DNA of 64,000 nt from CAVYBY01 sp963766935 (GCA_963766935.1 CAVYBY010000012.1:1-64000); one strand, 5' to 3'. Shown: positions 1-8,584, numbered from the stretch's first letter. Made by a program: numbers and translations. Notes: generated by a model not told the origin, from the sequence alone.

Positions 1-604
<604 letters not shown>

Positions 605-1777
605 CTAGGACCTCTCCATCAGGTCGCGGAACTCGTCGAACAGATGTCGCGCGTCGTGCGGTCCCGGCGCGGCCTCGGGGTGGTACTGCACGGAGAACGC
701 CGCCGCGTCCGAGTAGCGCACACCCTCCAGTGTCTGGTCGTTGAGGTTTCGATGGCTGAGCTGCGCCGGCCCGGCGCTCGTCTGTACGGTCTCAGCTCCG
801 TTTGTCCCTGCCCGTCCCGCCGCCGAGCCTCCCCAGCCCTCCGGGTCCACGGCGAACCCGTGGTTGTGCGTCGTGATCTCGACGCGGCCCGTCGAGACGT
901 CGAGCACGGGCTGATTCACACCGCGGTGTCCGAACCGCATCTTGTAGGTCCGTCCGCCGGTCCCGAGCGCCATCAGCTGGTGACCCAGACAGATCCCGAA
1001 CGTGGGGATCCGGCCGACCAGGCCGGCCGCGGCCTGCACGCCGTACCGCGTCGCCGCCGGGTCGCCGGGCCCGTTCGACAGGAACGCGCCGTCGAAGCCG
1101 CCGGCGAGGATCTCGCTCGCCGGCGTCTCGGCCGGAAACACGGTGGCGTCGATGCCGCATGCCGCCAGGCGGCGAAGGATGTTCCGCTTCATGCCGAAGT
1201 CGACGGCCGCGACGCGCAGGACCCGGCCGTGGTCGCTCGACGGGGGCCCGACCAGATCGGCCGCCTCGAAGCGCCGTCCGACCGACCGGGAGCTCGCGAG
1301 ATCGGCTCCCTGCATCCCGGGCGACTCGAGCACGCGCTCGACCAGCGAATCCGCGTCCAGGTCCACCGTCGAGATGGCCGCCCGCATCGCCCCGCCGGAG
1401 CGCAGGCGGAGCGTGAGACGGCGAGTGTCGATCCCCTCGATCGAGACGACGCCCTGCGCCGCGAGGTGCTCGCCGAGCGGTCCTTCCGAACGCCAGCTGG
1501 ACGGCCGGCGCGACGCCTCGCGTACCGCGAACCCCGCCACCTGGATCCGCCCCGACTCCGGATCGTCCGCGTTGACCCCGTAGTTGCCGATGTGGGGCGA
1601 GGTCATCACCACGATCTGGGCCGCGTAGGAGGGATCCGTGAGGACCTCCTGGTAGCCCGTCATGCCCGTGTTGAAGACGGCTTCCCCGAAGGCCTCCCCC
1701 GTCGCCCCGACGCTCGTGCCCGCAAAGACGCTGCCGTCCTCCAGCACGAGCAGGGCCGGGCCGGGTCGCTCGCTCAC
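605..1777 (-). CDS. carA: Carbamoyl-phosphate synthase small (glutaminase) subunit
   Basis: CarA hydrolyses glutamine and passes ammonia to CarB. The 390-residue protein has the CarA N-terminal domain (residues 1-180; LEDGSVFAG, FNTGMTGYQEVLTDPSY) and a class I glutamine amidotransferase domain. The nucleophile is Cys263 in GICLGHQLMALGTG, and the His/Glu pair lies in QYHPEAAPGPHD (about His366 and Glu368). About 20 Gly/Ala/Thr-rich residues (roughly 314-336) look inserted between HNHGFAVD and LNDQTLEG compared with typical CarA. The ATG overlaps the pyrC stop by 4 bases (ATGA). Confidence 0.97.
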   Translation of the reverse strand: MSERPGPALLVLEDGSVFAGTSVGATGEAFGEAVFNTGMTGYQEVLTDPSYAAQIVVMTSPHIGNYGVNADDPESGRIQVAGFAVREASRRPSSWRSEGPLGEHLAAQGVVSIEGIDTRRLTLRLRSGGAMRAAISTVDLDADSLVERVLESPGMQGADLASSRSVGRRFEAADLVGPPSSDHGRVLRVAAVDFGMKRNILRRLAACGIDATVFPAETPASEILAGGFDGAFLSNGPGDPAATRYGVQAAAGLVGRIPTFGICLGHQLMALGTGGRTYKMRFGHRGVNQPVLDVSTGRVEITTHNHGFAVDPEGWGGSAAGRAGTNGAETVQTSAGPAQLSHRNLNDQTLEGVRYSDAAAFSVQYHPEAAPGPHDARHLFDEFRDLMERS

Positions 1778-3084
1778 CAGGCGCCCTTCCCGTCGACGAC
1801 GGTCGGACGTCCGCGAAGCACCGTGTAGCGCACCCGCCCCTTCAGGCGGCGCCCGAGGAAGGCGCTGTTGCGGGCTTTCGACGCGAACGGCGGCTCGACC
1901 ACCCAGGTCTCATCCGGGTCGAAGACCACCAGGTTCGCGGGACGGCCCGGCACGATCGGTCCTCCGTGCTCGGACGCACCCAGGATCTGCGCGGGCGACG
2001 TCGACATCGCCTCGAGCGCCCGCATCAGAGACAGCCGGCCCGGATGCACGAGCTCGGTCAGCACGGCGCCGAGCGCGGTCTCGAGCCCGATCGTCCCCGG
2101 CGGCGAGCGGTCGAACTCCGATTCCTTCTCTTCGACGGCGTGGGGGGCGTGGTCGGTCGCGACCGCATCGATCGTGCCGTCGGCCACTCCCTCGCGGAGC
2201 GCGTCCCGATCCTCGGCGCCGCGAAGCGGCGGGTTGACCTTGAGGTTCGTGTCGTAGCCGGCCAGATCGTCGTCCGTGAACGTCAGGTGGTGCGGCGTCA
2301 CCTCGGCGGTCACCCGGACTCCGTCGGCCTTGGCGCGCCGGACGAGATCGACGGACCGGGCCGCAGAGAGATGGCACAGGTGCAGACGGCCGCCGGTCAT
2401 CCGCGCCATGGCGATGTCCCGCGCAACGATGATCTCCTCGGCTTCCGCCGGTCGGCCGGCCAGCCCCAGCGTGGCCGCATTGAGTCCCTCGTGCATCTGC
2501 CCCCCGTCGACGAGCGAGGCGTCCTCGCAGTGGTCCGCGATGACGACTTCGTGCGGGAACGCCCGGACGTAGGTGAGCGCGTTTCGCAGCAGGCGCGCCG
2601 TGGGCAGGCACTCGCCGTCGTCGCTGAACAGACGGACGCCGGCCTCGACCATCTCGCCGAGCTCGGCCAGGAGCTCGCCGCCCCTTCCCACCGTCACGGC
2701 GCCGACCGGGAACACCTCGCACAGACCGCAGATCGCGGCGAGATCACGCACTTCGTGAACGAGCGCCGCATGGTCGATCGCCGGTTCCGTGTTGGCCATC
2801 GCCGTCACGGCCGTATAGCCGCCGGCCGCGGCGGCGCGACTCCCCGTCTCGATGGTCTCCTTGTGCTCGAACCCCGGTTGCCGAAGGTGGGTGTGAAGGT
2901 CGACCAGACCCGGCGCCAGGACCAGACCTCGCGCGTCGATCTCCTCGGCCCCCTCGGGAGCGAGATCCGTGCCCACCGCGTCGATCAGACCGCCCGCGAT
3001 CCGGACGTCGGCGGTCTGATCGGTGCAGGCCGCCGGGTCGAGAACCCGGGCGCCCGTGAACAAGAACGTGTCGGCCCCCATCAC
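1774..3084 (-). CDS. pyrC: Dihydroorotase, type I
   Basis: This enzyme cyclises carbamoyl-aspartate to dihydroorotate, the third pyrimidine step. The 436-residue protein has the amidohydrolase metal motif HTHLRQPG near residues 64-71, a MANTEPAID segment typical of class I dihydroorotases, the catalytic Asp region TDHAPHAVEEKE, and NPPLR before it. It lies between pyrB and carA with 4-base overlaps at both ends, so it is translationally coupled in the pyr operon. The start chosen is the ATG that overlaps the pyrB stop; a second Met follows directly. Confidence 0.96.
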   Translation of the reverse strand: MMGADTFLFTGARVLDPAACTDQTADVRIAGGLIDAVGTDLAPEGAEEIDARGLVLAPGLVDLHTHLRQPGFEHKETIETGSRAAAAGGYTAVTAMANTEPAIDHAALVHEVRDLAAICGLCEVFPVGAVTVGRGGELLAELGEMVEAGVRLFSDDGECLPTARLLRNALTYVRAFPHEVVIADHCEDASLVDGGQMHEGLNAATLGLAGRPAEAEEIIVARDIAMARMTGGRLHLCHLSAARSVDLVRRAKADGVRVTAEVTPHHLTFTDDDLAGYDTNLKVNPPLRGAEDRDALREGVADGTIDAVATDHAPHAVEEKESEFDRSPPGTIGLETALGAVLTELVHPGRLSLMRALEAMSTSPAQILGASEHGGPIVPGRPANLVVFDPDETWVVEPPFASKARNSAFLGRRLKGRVRYTVLRGRPTVVDGKGAW

Positions 3085-4007
3085 TCCGCTCCCCCGTCCC
3101 CGGAGCCGACCAGCAGGAACAGCAGGGCCATCCGGACGGCGATGCCGTTCGTGACCTGTGCCTCGATGACGCTGGTGGGCAGGTCGGCGACGTCCGAGTC
3201 GATCTCGACCCCGCGGTTCATGGGCCCGGGGTGCATGATCAGCGCCCCCTCCGGCAGGAGACCGACGCGTTCCCGCGTGAGGCCGAAGAGCCGCGAGTAC
3301 TCGCGCACGCTTGGGAAGAACTCGAGCCGCTGGCGCTCGCGCTGGACGCGGAGCATGTAACAGACATCCAGCTTCGGCAGGACCGCCTCGATGTCGTAGC
3401 TCACCTGCACGCCCCAGGCGGCCGCGTCGGGTGGGATCAGCGTCGGTGGGCCGACGAGCGTCGTCTCGGCGCCCATCTTCACCAGGCCGAAGGCGAGCGA
3501 CCGGGCGACCCGCGAGTGAAGGATGTCGCCGACGATCGCGACCCGAAGGCCCTCGAGCCGCCCGAGTTGCTCCCGCATCGTGTACAGATCGAGCAGCGCC
3601 TGCGTCGGGTGTTCGTGCGTGCCGTCGCCCGCGTTCAGGACGTGACCGCGAACCCAGCGAGTGAGCTGGTGCGGTGAGCCACTCGACGAATGCCGGATCA
3701 CGATCGCGTCGGCGCCCATGGCCTGGAGGGTGAGCGCGGTGTCCTTGAGGCTCTCCCCTTTCGTGACGCTCGAGCTTCCCGTCGCGAAGTTGATGACGTC
3801 GGCGGACAGTCTCTTTGCCGCCAGCTCGAACGAGATGCGCGTCCGGGTCGAGTTCTCGTAGAACAGGTTGACGATGGTCCGGCCCCTGAGCGCGGGGACC
3901 TTCTTGATCACCCGGGTTCCGACCTCTCGGAACGACTCGGCCGTGTCCAGGATGTGCACGACGTCCTCGGTCGTCAGGTCTCGCATCGACAACAGATGCT
4001 TGTTCAT
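3081..4007 (-). CDS. pyrB: Aspartate carbamoyltransferase catalytic subunit
   Basis: PyrB joins carbamoyl phosphate and aspartate to form carbamoyl-aspartate. The 308-residue protein has the carbamoyl-phosphate motif ENSTRTRISFE (residues 51-61) and the late motif MHPGPMNRGVEID. No pyrI regulatory subunit is seen nearby, as in other actinobacterial and Bacillus-type pyr operons. It overlaps pyrR upstream and pyrC downstream by 4 bases each, which fits control of the whole operon at the pyrR leader. Confidence 0.96.
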   Translation of the reverse strand: MNKHLLSMRDLTTEDVVHILDTAESFREVGTRVIKKVPALRGRTIVNLFYENSTRTRISFELAAKRLSADVINFATGSSSVTKGESLKDTALTLQAMGADAIVIRHSSSGSPHQLTRWVRGHVLNAGDGTHEHPTQALLDLYTMREQLGRLEGLRVAIVGDILHSRVARSLAFGLVKMGAETTLVGPPTLIPPDAAAWGVQVSYDIEAVLPKLDVCYMLRVQRERQRLEFFPSVREYSRLFGLTRERVGLLPEGALIMHPGPMNRGVEIDSDVADLPTSVIEAQVTNGIAVRMALLFLLVGSGDGGAE

Positions 4008-4537
4008 CCCCCGTCCTCCACGATCACGGCGTCGGTTCCGTCGAAGCCTGCCACCAACACCCGGACGTCGGCCTCCCGGCGCGTCGGGACGTTCTTGCCC
4101 ACGTAGTCGGCGCGGATCGGCAGCTCGCGATGCCCCCGGTCCACCAGCACGGCGAGCTGGATCTTCCGGGGCCGGCCCAGATCCATCAGCGCGTCCATCG
4201 CGGCGCGGATGGTGCGCCCGGTGAACAACACGTCGTCGACGAGCACGACCGTCTTGCCGGATACGTCGAACGGGATGCGTGTCTCGTGCACCTCGGGGGC
4301 GGGCGCCACCAGCCCGATGTCGTCGCGGTAGAAGGTGATGTCGAGGACGCCGACGGGAACCGTCGTGCTCTCGATCCTGCCGATCTCGGCGGCCAGGCGC
4401 TCGGCGAGCTCGTCGCCCCGGTCGGCGATCCCCACCAACACGACGTCGAGGCCCCCGTCGTCGCGTTCGAGGATCTCGTGGGCCATCCGGGTCACGGCGC
4501 GCCGGATGGCATCGGCGTCAAGGAGCTGGGGGCTCAC
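4004..4537 (-). CDS. pyrR: Bifunctional pyr operon regulator / uracil phosphoribosyltransferase
   Basis: PyrR binds pyr mRNA when UMP is high and also has uracil phosphoribosyltransferase activity. The 177-residue protein has the phosphoribosyl-diphosphate loop VLVDDVLFTGRTIRAAMDAL and the PyrR-type ending GKNVPTRREADVRVLV. The start is a GTG at 4537, seven bases after a perfect hairpin whose downstream arm contains the only good Shine-Dalgarno sequence (AGGAGG). It is the first gene of the operon, so PyrR probably regulates its own synthesis together with pyrB, pyrC, carA and carB. Confidence 0.95.
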   Translation of the reverse strand: MSPQLLDADAIRRAVTRMAHEILERDDGGLDVVLVGIADRGDELAERLAAEIGRIESTTVPVGVLDITFYRDDIGLVAPAPEVHETRIPFDVSGKTVVLVDDVLFTGRTIRAAMDALMDLGRPRKIQLAVLVDRGHRELPIRADYVGKNVPTRREADVRVLVAGFDGTDAVIVEDGG

Positions 4538-4544
4538 GCGACAA

Positions 4545-4570
4545 CGCCTCCTCGGGCGTGCGAGGAGGCG
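4545..4570 (-). promoter_or_regulatory. Shine-Dalgarno-sequestering hairpin in the pyrR leader
   Basis: A perfect 10-bp inverted repeat (CGCCTCCTCG / CGAGGAGGCG, 6-base loop) ends 7 bases before the pyrR GTG. The downstream arm holds the AGGAGG ribosome binding site, so the folded form should block initiation. With the PyrR-like element just upstream this suggests translational rather than terminator-based control. The pairing is visible in the sequence; the switching is inferred. Confidence 0.75.
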
Positions 4571-4591
4571 CTCGATTGGCCGATCATCGGG

Positions 4592-4628
4592 CTCCCTTCC
4601 CGGCCTCTCGGGACCGGACTTAAAGGAG
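4592..4628 (-). promoter_or_regulatory. PyrR-binding RNA element
   Basis: On the transcript strand a lower stem CTCCTTT (4628-4622) pairs with AAGGGAG (4598-4592). An upper stem CCGG/CCGG (4617-4614 with 4603-4600) presents the loop TCCCGAGAGG. The core matches the known PyrR binding consensus UCCNGNGAGG, and the flanking CUUUAA and GAAGG also match Bacillus-type sites. Only one such element was seen, consistent with a single regulatory site in front of pyrR. Confidence 0.82.
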
Positions 4629-4641
4629 AAGTGGTCGGCTC

Positions 4642-4647
4642 AGGATA
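4642..4647 (-). promoter_or_regulatory. Probable -10 element of the pyr operon promoter
   Basis: TATCCT reads toward pyrR and would start transcription near 4635, just ahead of the PyrR-binding element, giving a leader of about 98 bases. No convincing -35 hexamer is visible at 16-18 bases, so this rests on the -10 match and its position. Confidence 0.45.
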
Positions 4648-4705
4648 GCGCACCGGAGCGGCAGGAGGCGGGGAAGTCCCTCACACCCGTTGGGGCCGCT
4701 CAACG

Positions 4706-4711
4706 TAGACT
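4706..4711 (+). promoter_or_regulatory. Possible -10 element upstream of tatA
   Basis: TAGACT on the plus strand would start transcription near 4718, about 87 bases before the tatA start. The same hexamer precedes alaS, ruvC and two tRNA genes in this window. No clear -35 is visible. Confidence 0.35.
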
Positions 4712-4804
4712 GAAGAGACGGATCGAAGAACGCGGACGGGCCGCCCGGCGACGGGCAACGACAAGGCCACCGAACACGGCCAACAGACAAAGGAAGGGAA
4801 CGAG

Positions 4805-4993
4805 ATGGGACCGGAATGGATCGTCGTCCTCATTATCGCCGTCGTCGTGATCTTCGGGGCCTCCAAGCTCCCGGACATCGCGCGCAATCTCGGCCGGTCG
4901 TCGGGTGAGTTCAAGAAGGGCCTCCGTGAGGGCACGGACCTCGACGACAAAGCCTCCAAGCCGAGCGACACGCCGCCTCCCAGCGAGAGCTGA
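4805..4993 (+). CDS. tatA: Sec-independent protein translocase subunit TatA
   Basis: TatA forms the pore-like oligomer of the twin-arginine export system in the cytoplasmic membrane. The 62-residue protein has one N-terminal membrane helix (residues about 5-18), the hinge FGASKLPDIARNLGRSSGEF, an amphipathic helix, and a charged Pro/Ser-rich tail. An AAGGAAGG ribosome binding site precedes the ATG. It is a single plus-strand gene between the divergent pyr operon and the convergent nusB; tatB and tatC are not in the window. The length is at the short end for TatA/TatE. Confidence 0.93.
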   Translation: MGPEWIVVLIIAVVVIFGASKLPDIARNLGRSSGEFKKGLREGTDLDDKASKPSDTPPPSES

Positions 4994-4998
4994 GGGCG

Positions 4999-5415
4999 CT
5001 AGGTCTTCGAACCGGCGTCCCGCCCGACCTCTCGAGCGACACCGGCAAGAACGCCGTTCACGAACTTGCGCGCCTCGTCGGAGGAGAGTTCCGACACCGC
5101 CTCCATCGCCTCACTGATCGCCACCGATGCCGGCACGTCCGGCCGATACAGCAGCTCGAATACGGCCACCCGCAGAATCGTCCGATCCAGCGCGGTCATC
5201 CTGGACACGCTCCACCGGTCGGCGTGTTCCGCGAGCAGCAGATCGATCTCCGGCGCGTGCTCGAAAACGCCTTCGACCAGCTCCGCGGAGAACGCGGCGA
5301 CGGAACGGCCCGCCTCGCGCCAGCCGGTGAGCACGCGGTCCGCCGCCTGCCCGGTCAGGTCGGCCTGGTACAGGATCTCGACGGCGCCGCGGCGGGCGGA
5401 ACGGCGAGAGGTCAC
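4999..5415 (-). CDS. nusB: Transcription antitermination factor NusB
   Basis: NusB with NusE (S10) binds boxA RNA and supports antitermination of rRNA transcription. The 138-residue protein shows NusB landmarks: an N-terminal RR(S)AR..A(V)EILYQAD helix, WSVSRMTALDRTILRVAVFELLY in the middle, and a C-terminal SSDEARKFVNGVLAGVARE helix. The GTG overlaps the efp stop by 4 bases, the usual efp-nusB arrangement in Actinobacteria and Firmicutes. It ends 5 bases from the convergent tatA stop. Confidence 0.94.
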   Translation of the reverse strand: MTSRRSARRGAVEILYQADLTGQAADRVLTGWREAGRSVAAFSAELVEGVFEHAPEIDLLLAEHADRWSVSRMTALDRTILRVAVFELLYRPDVPASVAISEAMEAVSELSSDEARKFVNGVLAGVAREVGRDAGSKT

Positions 5416-5978
5416 GCCTTCACGCGTTCGAGGTACTCGCCGCTTCGTGTGTCGACCTTCACGCGGTCGCCCTCCTCCACGAACAGCGGCACCTGAACCG
5501 TCACACCCGTCTCGAGCGTGGCCGGCTTCAAGGCGTTCGTCCGGGTATCGCCCTTGACCGCCGGGCTCGTCTCCTTGACGGCCAGGGTCATCGAGGCCGG
5601 CAGATCCACCGAGATCGGGGTCCCGCTGTGCAGCGACACCTGCGCCGCTCCGCCCTCGGTCAGATAGCTTGTCGCCTCGCCCATGATCTCGGCGGGCACG
5701 CGGACCTGGTCGTAGGTCTCGAGGTCCATGAAGACCGCTTCGTCGCCGTCCGCATACAGGTACTGCATCTCCGTGCGCTCGACGATGGCAAGGCCGACTT
5801 TGACGCCGGCGTTGAAGGTCTTCTCGACGACGGCGCCGGTCTTGACGTTCCGAAGCTTCGTGCGGACGAAGGCCCCGCCCTTGCCCGGTTTCACATGCTG
5901 GAACTCGATGATCTGGAACAACGTCCCGTCGAGCTCCAGCGTCATTCCATTCTTGAGGTCATTGGTCGAGACGCTCAT
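5412..5978 (-). CDS. efp: Translation elongation factor P
   Basis: EF-P enters the E site and relieves ribosome stalling at polyproline. The 188-residue protein has the three EF-P domains. The tip loop is HVKPGKGGAFVR, with the tip lysine at about residue 33, and there is a C-terminal OB fold with FVEEGDRVKVDTRSGEYLERV. The loop reads PGKGGA, not the PGKGPA form described for many Actinobacteria with unmodified EF-P. The ATG (5978) lacks a good ribosome binding site and overlaps the stop of a tiny upstream frame that duplicates the efp start. Confidence 0.95.
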   Translation of the reverse strand: MSVSTNDLKNGMTLELDGTLFQIIEFQHVKPGKGGAFVRTKLRNVKTGAVVEKTFNAGVKVGLAIVERTEMQYLYADGDEAVFMDLETYDQVRVPAEIMGEATSYLTEGGAAQVSLHSGTPISVDLPASMTLAVKETSPAVKGDTRTNALKPATLETGVTVQVPLFVEEGDRVKVDTRSGEYLERVKA

Positions 5979-6018
5979 GTGGAACGGCCATTCTTCAGGT
6001 CATTGGTCGAGACGCTCA
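5947..6018 (-). repeat. Tandem duplication of the efp 5' end
   Basis: A 31-base sequence occurs at 5947-5977 (inside efp, just after its A of ATG) and again at 5988-6018, offset by 41 bases, with one mismatch. The upstream copy spans the pepQ stop. The arrangement suggests a recent duplication that moved the real efp start 41 bases downstream of the old one. Confidence 0.9.
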
Positions 6019-6019
6019 C
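5975..6019 (-). other. 14-codon relic frame of the duplicated efp start (possible leader peptide)
   Basis: GTG at 6019 overlaps the pepQ stop (GTGA) and opens a frame encoding MSVSTNDLKNGRST, identical to EF-P for its first 11 residues. Its TGA (5977-5975) overlaps the efp ATG as ATGA. The GTG was probably the original efp start, because GTGA coupling to the upstream gene is common in this window. It now looks like a short leader frame that could feed ribosomes to efp by re-initiation. Expression is not shown. Confidence 0.6.
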
Positions 6020-7077
6020 AGCTCGATCAGCTCACGAGGGGAGGAACCGAGCACCGTTCCGCCGTCCGCCGTAACCTCGACCATGTCTTCGATCCGCACG
6101 CCGCCGAGGCCGGGGAGGTAGACGCCGGGCTCGACCGTGACGACCGCGCCCACCGGGAGCACGTCATCCATCTCGCGTGCCACGCGGGGCGCCTCGTGGA
6201 TCTGGAGCCCGACGCCGTGCCCGGTTCCGTGGGTGAATTGGTCCCCGTACCCGGCCGCCTCGATCACCGAGCGCGCCGCGCGGTCGACCTCCCCGCCGGT
6301 GACACCGGCGTGGATGGCCGCGATCCCGGATCGCTGCGCCTCCCGCACCAGGTCGTGGATCTTCCGCAGCTCGTTGGGCGGGTCGCCGAACGCGACGGTC
6401 CTCGTCATGTCGGAGTGGTACCCATCCCACTTGGCACCGAAGTCGAGCTTGATCACGTCCCCCTCTTCGAGTCGCCGGTCGCCCGGCTCGTGATGCGGCT
6501 CGGCCGCGGCGTCGCCGAACGCGACGATCGATGGGAACGCGAGGCCATCTGCGCCCGATTGGCGCAACACCCGCTCGAGGTCGGTCGCGAGCTGACGCTC
6601 GGAGACCCCCACCAGCACGTGCTCCAGCACGGCGTCGAACGCCTCGTCGGTCACGGCCTGCGCTCGGCGAAGCGACACCAGCTCGTCCTCATCTTTTGCC
6701 GTTCGCAAGTCTTCGACGACTCCCTCCGTCGGCACCAGCTCGATCCCCGGCAGCTTCGATGCGAGCCGCTTGTGCAGGGCCAGCGTGACGTCGTCGGCCT
6801 CGAGGCCGAGCCGCGTCACGCCGAGGGCCGCGCATTGCTCCAGGATCGCTTCGCCGTATCCCCGCGCGTACGTGACCGGCTCCAGTCCCGTCAGTTCGCG
6901 CCGGGCCTGCGTCGTGTACCGCCCGTCGGTGAGAAACGCCGCGCCGTCGGCGCCGGCGATCAGCTGGCCGTTGGATCCGGTGAACCCGGTCAGGTACCGG
7001 AGGTTCGGGAGCGAAGTGACGAGCATCGCGTCGAGGTTGTGCTCGCCGAGACGGGCGCTCAGGGCCCGTCTCCTCAC
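6016..7077 (-). CDS. pepQ: Xaa-Pro aminopeptidase / dipeptidase (M24 family)
   Basis: This is a metallopeptidase that cleaves X-Pro bonds in the cytoplasm. The protein has 353 residues when started at the GTG (7077) that overlaps the aroQ stop (GTGA); longer upstream frames are shadows of aroQ. It has an N-terminal creatinase-like domain (NLDAMLVTSLPNLRYLTGF) and a pita-bread domain. The five metal ligands are visible in DFGAKWDGYHSDMTRT, THGTGHGVGL, VEPGVYLPG and GGVRIEDMVEV. It sits between aroQ and efp, a position conserved in many Gram-positive genomes. Prolidase and aminopeptidase P cannot be separated here. Confidence 0.92.
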   Translation of the reverse strand: MRRRALSARLGEHNLDAMLVTSLPNLRYLTGFTGSNGQLIAGADGAAFLTDGRYTTQARRELTGLEPVTYARGYGEAILEQCAALGVTRLGLEADDVTLALHKRLASKLPGIELVPTEGVVEDLRTAKDEDELVSLRRAQAVTDEAFDAVLEHVLVGVSERQLATDLERVLRQSGADGLAFPSIVAFGDAAAEPHHEPGDRRLEEGDVIKLDFGAKWDGYHSDMTRTVAFGDPPNELRKIHDLVREAQRSGIAAIHAGVTGGEVDRAARSVIEAAGYGDQFTHGTGHGVGLQIHEAPRVAREMDDVLPVGAVVTVEPGVYLPGLGGVRIEDMVEVTADGGTVLGSSPRELIEL

Positions 7078-7508
7078 CTGGTGATCCACGGCATCGCCTC
7101 CAACGCGAGATGATAGCCACCGGCCCCGAGGCCCGTGATCGTGCCCCGGCACACCTCCGAGACCACCGACCGCCTTCGAAATTGCTCCCGAGCGTGGATC
7201 TGCGACATGTGGACCTCCAGGACCGGCAGACCGCACGCCTCGACGCCGTCGCGCAGCGCATACGAATAGTGCGAGAGCGCGCCGGGGTTGATGACGACGG
7301 CCTCGCTGCCTTCGCTCTGGGCTCCGAGCAGCCATCCGATGAGCTCGCCCTCGAAGTCGGACTGCCGCCACTGCACGTCATGACCGAGCTCGCGACCACG
7401 GGCGGCCACCGCCGTCATGATCGTCTCGAGCGTCTCGGTCCCGTAGACCGCGGGGTCTCGCCGACCGAGGGCTCCCAGGCTCGGACCAAACAGGAACAGC
7501 ACGTTCAT
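7074..7508 (-). CDS. aroQ: 3-dehydroquinate dehydratase, type II
   Basis: The enzyme dehydrates 3-dehydroquinate in the shikimate pathway. From the ATG at 7508 (overlapping the aroB stop, ATGA) the protein has 144 residues, the usual size. It has the catalytic Arg/Tyr segment LGRRDPAVYG, INPGALSHYSYALRDG, and the catalytic His in EVHMSQIHAREQFRRRS. Two normally conserved stretches differ: the usual NGPNLN reads FGPSLGA, and the usual QSNHEGELID reads QSDFEGELIG. Activity is likely but these changes are unusual for the family. Confidence 0.93.
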   Translation of the reverse strand: MNVLFLFGPSLGALGRRDPAVYGTETLETIMTAVAARGRELGHDVQWRQSDFEGELIGWLLGAQSEGSEAVVINPGALSHYSYALRDGVEACGLPVLEVHMSQIHAREQFRRRSVVSEVCRGTITGLGAGGYHLALEAMPWITR

Positions 7509-8584
7509 GGCCTCGCTCCCATCTGCTCGAGGATCGACCGAACCTCCGCCTCGTCCACGTCGTCCACCACCACCGGCCGTCCCACGTCCTGGAGGAGGAC
7601 GAATCGCACTCGGCCCGCGAACTTCTTGTCCATCCGGAACGCTTCGAGCACTTCGTCGACCGAGGGCAGCGTTCCTCCCGGATCCAGCCCGAGCGAGCGC
7701 ACAAGACGTTCGGTCCGAGCTCCGAGGCCGGCGGGCGTCAGGGCTCGCGCCTCGGCGAGCTTCGCGGCGAACACCATGCCCACCGCGACCGCCTCGCCGT
7801 GGCTCCGTCCGGCAAACGCGTCGAGCCGTTCGAGCGCGTGGCCCAAGGTGTGGCCGTAGTTGAGGACCAGCCGGGCGCCGGCGTCGCGCTCGTCTTCCGC
7901 AACGATCCGGGCCTTCGCGCCGACGCACCGCGCCACCACGTCCTCGAGCGCGGCCGGATCCCGGGCCAGAACCGGACGGGGATCGCGCTCGAGCTGGTCG
8001 AGCAGCTCGGTGTCGAGCGTGAGGCCGACCTTCGCGACCTCGGCCAGTCCCGAGTTGAAGTCACGATCCGGAAGGGTGGCCAGCGTGTCCACATCCGCGA
8101 TGACGGCGATCGGCTGGCTGAACGTGCCGACCAGGTTCTTGCCCTCTGGGAGGTTGACGGCCGTCTTGCCGCCGATGGCCGCGTCCACCTGGGCCGTCAG
8201 CGAGGTCGGGATCTGAAGACACGGCACGCCGCGCATGTACGTCGAGGCCGCGAAGCCCGCCAGGTCTCCCACGGCCCCTCCGCCGAGCGCGACCACCAGA
8301 TCGTCGCGGTGCGCCTCCCGGGCGGCGAGCTGGCGGAGCACCAGCTCGTAGACCTGCATCGACTTCGCCTCCTCCCCCACCGGCACGCCGAGCAGGATCG
8401 GATGAAGCGAGCGGCGGTCGAGGCTCTCGGCGAGCGGCGAGTACCACCGCTCCGAGACCTCCCGGTCGGCCACGACGAACGCGCGCGCGCCGGACCGAAG
8501 CTCCGGCAGCTGCTCGCCCGCGACGCCCAGGAGCCCCCGGCCGATCACGACGTCGTATGAGCGCCCGGGAATCCGGACCCTCAC
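7505..8584 (-). CDS. aroB: 3-dehydroquinate synthase
   Basis: AroB converts DAHP to 3-dehydroquinate with NAD and a divalent metal. The start is GTG 8584, overlapping the aroK stop, giving 359 residues. It shows GGGAVGDLAGFAASTYMRG (NAD binding), PTSLTAQVDAAIGGKTAVNL, the metal ligands Glu in SGLAEVAKVG and His in NYGHTLGHALE and RSHGEAVAVG, and MDKKF near the end. It is part of the aroC-K-B-Q run, with 4-base overlaps on both sides. Confidence 0.95.
   Translation of the reverse strand: MRVRIPGRSYDVVIGRGLLGVAGEQLPELRSGARAFVVADREVSERWYSPLAESLDRRSLHPILLGVPVGEEAKSMQVYELVLRQLAAREAHRDDLVVALGGGAVGDLAGFAASTYMRGVPCLQIPTSLTAQVDAAIGGKTAVNLPEGKNLVGTFSQPIAVIADVDTLATLPDRDFNSGLAEVAKVGLTLDTELLDQLERDPRPVLARDPAALEDVVARCVGAKARIVAEDERDAGARLVLNYGHTLGHALERLDAFAGRSHGEAVAVGMVFAAKLAEARALTPAGLGARTERLVRSLGLDPGGTLPSVDEVLEAFRMDKKFAGRVRFVLLQDVGRPVVVDDVDEAEVRSILEQMGARP

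Noticed and set aside
6016..7371. A longer pepQ starting at 7371
   Set aside because: The extra 98 residues overlap aroQ and have Arg/Gly-rich shadow composition. The GTG at 7077 gives the usual overlap and family length.
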